A stretch of 64,000 bases of DNA from Dentipellis sp. KUC8613 (Eukaryota; Basidiomycota; Agaricomycetes; Russulales; Hericiaceae), in assembly GCA_002286715.1 (NCBI GenBank), contig NSJX01000001.1, positions 869,835-933,834 of the forward strand, given 5' to 3'. The notes below the pieces were generated by a model. The model was not told where the DNA came from and did no database searches. It saw only the letters and a program-made list of their open reading frames with translations. Position numbers and translations under genes: made by a program. This document shows positions 59,184 to 64,000 of the stretch, in pieces. Position 1 is the first letter of the stretch; each line of letters begins with the position of its first letter.

Positions 59184-61628
59184 ATGTCATCATCCATGCG
59201 GAGGCGAGATTCCCGTTCCGTTTCACCTCAAAGAAGAGATAGGTACGACGATAGGAGGAGGAGCGAGCGTAGTCCTCGTAGGGACGAAGGACACTCATCC
59301 GGGAGGTCAAGGAAGCGGAGCCGTAGTAGGGATGGGGACAAGAAAGAGAAGAAGTAGGTCCATCCTCACCGTATCGGGTTCACCAATGCCAACAATCCCA
59401 TTAACAGACGAAAGCGAGACAAATCCGAGGAGCGGAAGGCTCGTAAAGCAGAGAAGAAACGAATGAAAGAGGAGGAAGAGGCACGCCAAATTGCCGAACT
59501 CAGCGTCTACAGTGCGACAGACAATCCTTTCCATGATGTGAACCTTGGCCAGCAATTCAGGTGGCACAAGAAGAATGAGAAGGATAAGAAGCAAGGCTTG
59601 ACTCTGGCGGAAGTCCAACGTAAAGATGCTCTGCGAAAACAAGAGGCCAAGGAGGAGCTTGAGAGGCTCAATAGGCGACGAGCGGAACGTGAGGCAGAGC
59701 AGCGGCTGCGGGAAGAAGAGGAGGTGCGGATGCAGAGGCTGACCGAATCTGCCCAGATGTCCGAATGGATAGCGAAAGACGGGGATTTTCAACTAGAGCA
59801 GGAACGAAGAAGAGCTGCTATCAGGATCAAGGAGAAGCGAGCGAAGGCCATCGACTTCCTGGCACTTAACCTACGGTATATTGATCCGGGAGCTGAAGAG
59901 GATGACGAGCTGGGCATGGATGATGCGGGTCTAGAGATTGACATCGACGAGCCATACAATATCTTCCACGTGAGTACCATGATTAGCAGTGCGGATGAAT
60001 CCTGACGCTAGTATGTATTAGAGCCTTTCACCGGACCAGGTCGAAGAGTTGCATGATGATATCGAACGATATTTATCACTAGAACAATCAGAAACCAATA
60101 TTGACTTTTGGGCGGTGAGTCTTGTCAATGTGAACCTGGGAGATTTTGCCATGACTGACTGACTTCCGTCCACTACAGAATATGATGGTCGTCTGCAAAG
60201 ATCGTCTGGACCGAATCAAAGCAGATCGTAGGCTCGGCGTAGAAGCTGCCGCTGCTGTAGAAGCGGACATAACCGCTCTGCTGCAAGGCAAATCTTACGA
60301 CCACCTTGTTGCTCTTCAAAGGCAGATACAAGCCAAATTAGCAAGTGGGGAACCCCTCGATACAGACTACTGGGAAGGTTTGCTGAAGAAGCTTCTTGTC
60401 TGGAAGGCGAAGGTGAACCCGAAGTCAGCTTGAGATGCTGAACACCTGCTTATTGCATTTTCCTGTAGGCCAAGTTGAAGGGGATTCACGAGGTTGTCGT
60501 CCGCAATAGGCTTGAACAATTGCGGAAGAAGCAGCGCGATGAGGCATTGCAAGCTCAGGAAGAACTGTTAGAGGGAGTGGCAAGCTCTGCGAAGAGCAAG
60601 AAGCAGCTAGCATCCACCGACGCCCCAAGCCGACAGGAGGAGCTTGCTAGTGAAGAAAAGGAGGCTTACGATCGTGCCATGAGCCCGCCTTTGACTGACA
60701 TCACTAAGTTGCCGTATGAAGAACGACAAATAGATATCGTGCTAGAAGCCGACGACCTCCGAGCTCTGGTATGTTACATCGGCATATCTTACTCTGACCC
60801 ATCCTGACAACTTTGTATCGTCTCGATTTAGTATGAACAGCGTCGTGCCGTTGCAGCTTCTCGCTTCGTTCCCAAAGCCGCTCAGCCAATTCCGGAGGAG
60901 ACAAATGCGGAGGCTGCTAGCGGTGCGGACCTTGCTTCTGAGGCACTATATCGGGCGGAGGCCGAAAAGGATATGGACGAAGAAGAGGAGTTGTTCAACC
61001 TCGAGGAGAACATTGTCAACCCGACCACGTACAATTGGGAAGATAAGTATCGGCCCCGTAAACCAAGATATTTCAATCGCGTGCATACAGGATACGAATG
61101 GAACAAATACAACCAGACGCATTACGAGTACGCCATCCGTCTTTGTGTCGTATATGCTCGATGAGGGAGCTGACCGTTTCCTAGCACTGATAATCCCCCG
61201 CCGAAGGTGGTACAAGGATACAAGGTTGGTACTATCCTTGCTTTCAGGTAATTCCATAGTATACTTATGAGATTAGTTCAACATATTCTATCCTGATCTT
61301 ATCGACAAATCGAAGGCGCCTACCTATAGGATTGTTAAAGAGCCAGGCAACGACGAGACCGTGCTGCTACACTTCAGCGCTGGTCCTCCTTACGAAGACA
61401 TCGCGTTCAGAATTGTTAATCGGGAGTGGGAGTACTCTCACAAACGGTATGCAATATACTGTTCCCCCAGCCTCTTTCCTTATTCTTCTTTCGTCCAGCG
61501 GTTTCCGGAGCAGCTTTGATCGTGGATGTTTATCGCTTTGGTTCAACTTCCGCCGGAACGTAAGTCTCTGCCTGGCCTTCCCGCGTCCGCTCGTCTCACT
61601 GTCCTTTCTATAGTTCTACCGCAAATAA
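59184..61628 (+). CDS. CACTIN: Cactin, splicing-associated nuclear protein
   Basis: Conserved spliceosome-associated protein. The start MSSSMRRRDSRSVSPQ leads into an Arg/Ser/Asp-rich RS-like region. A long charged helix follows with IAELSVYSATDNPFHDVNLG then QQFRWHKKNEKDK, then LERLNRRRAEREAEQRLREE and AKAIDFLALNLRYIDPGA. The exon block NMMVVCKDRLDRIKADRR is next, then the C-terminal Cactin domain: TTYNWEDKYRPRKPRYFN, RVHTGYEWNKYNQTHY, FNIFYPDLIDKSKAPTY and LLHFSAGPPYEDIAFRIVN, ending SSFDRGCLSLWFNFRRNFYR just before the stop at 61626. The intron before the last residues (GTAAGT..TATAG) is clear. It is divergent from MCX1. Confidence 0.94.
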
Positions 61629-61708
61629 CTTCACGACAGCGTATATGCTCGTTCCATATTACTTCAGTCGTATGCTCTATATAGTCGCCGGTCATTGAAA
61701 TCGCCACG

Positions 61709-61947
61709 ATGCCTGCTGCGTATCTAGATCTTCATTCTGAACCAACCGCTTGCTCATCTTGTCCCGGTATGTACGGTATCTATCTTGGACGTCGGTATTA
61801 TGAACGGTCTTTCGCAAACACTCGCGACTAATAGAGGTGCGTCAATGCATCCGTGGGTCAGATCGAAGTAAGTTCGTACGCTGGGATTACATTGACTGGA
61901 AAGTTTGTCACGATATAAACATTCCAGGAGGTACGAGTAATGGATAA
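61709..61947 (+). CDS. Possible small three-exon gene, unknown
   Basis: A short ORF from ATG 61709 (MPAAYLDLHSEPTACSSCP) runs through two introns with good GT-AG borders and CTAAT-like branch sites, ending EVRQCIRGSDR and a short RGTSNG tail with TAA at 61945. It is only about 36 residues, has three Cys and matches no family I know. It could be chance or part of the CACTIN 3' region. Listed with low confidence. Confidence 0.25.
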
Positions 61948-61948
61948 C

Positions 61949-61994
61949 TCCGGCAAGTCCGGCAGCTTTTGGGCAGACTGCCGGAAGTGCCGGA
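61949..61994. repeat. Imperfect inverted repeat with 14-nt loop
   Basis: Left arm TCCGGCAAGTCCGGCA (61949-61964) and right arm TGCCGGAAGTGCCGGA (61979-61994) pair at 14 of 16 positions. Both arms themselves repeat the CCGG word. It could be a transposon end or a strong hairpin; no partner copy was found in the window. Confidence 0.6.
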
Positions 61995-62419
61995 GGTGCC
62001 AGACTGTCACGCTCGCCTACATGTCACGGATGGCATCACACAGAACTCAGGTATGCAAGCCATTATTCTCATGGTTTGTCGTCCATGTACAGAAGGTGGT
62101 TTCGGAGGTCTTCACGTGACTGATTCCCCGCGCTGCCCTGCTCGTCGTCGCAACCCGCCTCCCTCTCCCCGCAGCCCTCGCTTGTGCCCATCCCGCTCTC
62201 TCTCAATCCCCCGCCGCCATTTCACACCCTCGTGCCACCATCCTACCACCATTGCGAGCCCCCATGCAGCACTTCACAAGCCCCAGGGCCTCCCTCTCCC
62301 TCCCTCGCGCTCCCGCGAGCAGTATATATTGAACAGTTAGTTGTATGGTTGTTGGGGTACAGAACAAGCAAAAAGGCTTATAATATTATCATGGTATTAC
62401 ATATATATTAACATGCAGG
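61995..62419. other. Pyrimidine-rich patch followed by AT-rich patch
   Basis: About 62130-62330 is C/T-rich on the plus strand. About 62330-62420 is AT-rich. No gene seen. It borders the T-poor tract, so strand composition flips here. Confidence 0.5.
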
Positions 62420-63330
62420 TATGAGACAGGCGCAAAATAGGCACGACGCGGGAGAACAGGGCGACGGGAACAGGGCATGAGGGGCACGACGAACAGGAGG
62501 GCAGAGGCACATGGATGCGAGGGTGGTGCGAACGAGCGCGAGACAGGGGACAACGAACGGGTGTGCCAGCGCGAGACAGGCGCGATCGCGCGAAGGTGCG
62601 CGAGACGGAGGACGACAAAGGGGCGCGACCGCGCGACAGTGACGCGAACAGAGCGCGAGGAGCGTGACAGCGCGAGTCAGGCGCGACAACGGCACGAAGA
62701 GGGGGCGACAGGGGACGCGAAGAGGGCGCGAAGGTGCGAGGGGCAAGACGGCGCGAACACGGTGCGAGGGGCGCGAGAAGCGCGCGACGGGCGAGACGGC
62801 GCGATGGAGCGCGGGCGCGACGGCAGCGCGAGACGGGCACAATGGCGGCGTGACAAAGGGGCGACGGCGGTGTGAACGGGGCGCGACGAGCCCGACGACG
62901 GGGCGAGACGGGAGCTTGGGGCGCGAGGGACGGGAGGGCGCGAGAAGAGTGCGAGGGGCGCAACGGCGTGCGGGCACGACGACAGCTTCAGATGGGGACG
63001 ACGACGGCGCGAGGGACGCAGGGGGAAAAGAGGGCGTGAGGAGGGCGCGGGCGCAACGACGGCGCGACAAGGGTACGACGACGGTGCGACAGTGAAGAGA
63101 GGGCGCGAGGGCGTGGAAACGGTGCGAGGGTGCAGAGACGGTGCGACAGAGGGCACGACGGGGCAATGCGGGCGAGAGGGCGCGACGAGGCAAATGCAAG
63201 GGCGTGAAGACGGCGCGAGTGTACGAAGACGGCGCGGGCACAAACCCGAGAAGGGGAGGGCGAGGAGGTGAGCAGGCAGGCACGAAAGGACATGTATGGG
63301 AGAGGCGAAGAGGGGGCAACAACGACATGG
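62420..63330. repeat. T-poor, GCGCGA-rich degenerate repeat tract
   Basis: Nearly all of this 0.9 kb is built of G, C and A words such as GCGCGA, GGCGCGAC, GCGCGAGG and GACGGCGCGA, with almost no T on the plus strand. Periodicity is loose, so it looks like a degenerate minisatellite rather than a perfect tandem. Long open frames appear on both strands only because stop codons need T or A-rich words. The encoded peptides are Arg/Ser/Pro or Arg/Gly/Ala repeats with no family signal. Confidence 0.65.
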
Positions 63331-64000
63331 CACTGGAGTCGTAGAAAGAGTGAGGTTGTCAGTCATCAGGCAGGCTGCGACACGCCGAGCGTGCAGCAGG
63401 TGCTACGTACCTAAACACCCTTCTGCCTATTCCCTTGTCGTCTCCAGTGATGCCACCGTGCGCGCCTGCGTACGTACGTGTGTATGTGCTGGTGGGACGC
63501 TTGCACGTGCGCGCGTTCAGCACACTGGATGACGATAGAGACAGTAAAAGAGATTATAATGATGACAAGGAGTTAAAATCGTACCTGCCTATTCCCTCAT
63601 TGTCTCTATGGCAACATGTTGTCGGCACATGCGCATATGCACTGATGCATTGAAAGGTGCCGGAATTTATGCATTCGTTGGGTGCACACAATGACGAGAG
63701 AGGGGCCGAGCGAGCGAGCGGGTAAATGGAGGGAGGAAGGAAGAGAGTACGAGCGAGAGATGATGTTGTGTTCCAAATAGGAACCCAAGTGATGATGGGG
63801 ATGCACAGGCGACAGCAGGGGCGCGATGGTGATGGTGTCGGCGTGAGCAGGCGACTCGGGCAGTCTTCGACGACGCAGCAGCGTCACAGTACCGTACGGG
63901 AGCGGTCGTGCCCTCACAAGCGCCCGCGCCCGCACTACAGCTAGGGTTAAGGTCTTTTGCGGCGATCGCCGAATCGACGCCGATCGTCGACTTTTGGGGG
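63331..64000. other. Right edge, non-genic, with direct repeats
   Basis: No gene supported. A 13-bp direct repeat CTGCCTATTCCCT occurs at 63423-63435 and 63585-63597, each followed by a similar T/C-rich word. Near 63700-63770 lies a GAGC/GGAA simple-repeat patch. At 63943 a single telomere-like word, TAGGGTTAA, occurs. The last bases contain the palindrome GGCGATCGCC. Confidence 0.5.

Noticed and set aside
62408..63366. Long open frames on both strands (up to 306 codons)
   Set aside because: They follow from the T-poor composition; the peptides are Arg/Ser/Pro repeats with no family signal, and the frames overlap on opposite strands.
1..64000. tRNA, rRNA, CRISPR arrays or complete transposons
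   Set aside because: I scanned for the GGTTCGAxxCC-type T-arm words and for repeat arrays and saw none that fold or repeat properly; no transposase or reverse transcriptase motifs were seen.

Overview
The window is nuclear DNA of a filamentous basidiomycete, most likely an Agaricomycete. The evidence is densely packed genes on both strands, each broken by several short (about 50-75 nt) GT-AG introns with CTNAY-like branch points. Protein families are clearly fungal: Mdm10, fused two-domain Leu1, Sec12, Met5, HEI10. Two families known mainly from basidiomycetes also occur: the CcmS-related protein and a family of P-loop proteins. Every multi-exon model was spliced by eye, joining reading frames at splice-site motifs and checking against remembered conserved family motifs; no alignment was run.

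Layout. 1-4 kb, minus strand: the 5' part of sulfite reductase MET5 (cut by the window edge), uracil phosphoribosyltransferase FUR1, rRNA methyltransferase RRP8. 4.4-8.7 kb, plus: two tandem paralogous HerA/FtsK-like P-loop ATPases of unknown function. 9.1-17.2 kb: PRP31 (+), ISU1 (-) and TAF9 (+) sharing a CCAAT-rich promoter, SEC12 (-) and a NIPA-type Mg transporter (+) sharing a 153-bp promoter. 17.4-24 kb: a CAMK-type kinase (+), a 1.5-kb non-genic stretch, SmG (-), a large disordered RGG protein (+). 24.3-32.3 kb: MDM10 (-), a possible SWSAP1/Shu-type RecA-like protein (+), PKR1 (+), PSF3 (-), a small mitochondrial-type protein (+), TFIIIC subunit TFC1 (+), RPL29 (-). 33-38.9 kb: LEU1 (+) and a Ser/Pro-rich protein with a CUE-like C-terminus (+). 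39.1-48.8 kb, all minus: meiotic RING protein HEI10, a very large helical protein with a GAS2 microtubule-binding domain, a CcmS-related protein. 49.3-61.6 kb: URA4 (-), kinesin-8 (+), EMP24 (-), RanBP1 (+), mitochondrial ClpX/MCX1 (-), CACTIN (+). 61.6-64 kb holds no confident gene. It has a GC-rich hairpin, a pyrimidine-rich patch and a roughly 900-bp T-poor tract made of degenerate GCGCGA-type words.

The genes are mostly housekeeping (sulfur, pyrimidine and leucine synthesis, splicing, secretion, Fe-S assembly, replication, microtubules) and form no metabolic cluster. The dominant pattern is divergent pairs with short shared promoters: ISU1/TAF9, SEC12/NIPA, SmG/RGG protein, MDM10/RecA-like, PSF3/mitochondrial protein, RPL29/LEU1, URA4/kinesin-8, EMP24/RanBP1, MCX1/CACTIN. 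The least explained items are the tandem HerA/FtsK-like ATPases, the RecA-like gene beside MDM10, the GAS2-domain giant protein and the T-poor tract at the right edge.
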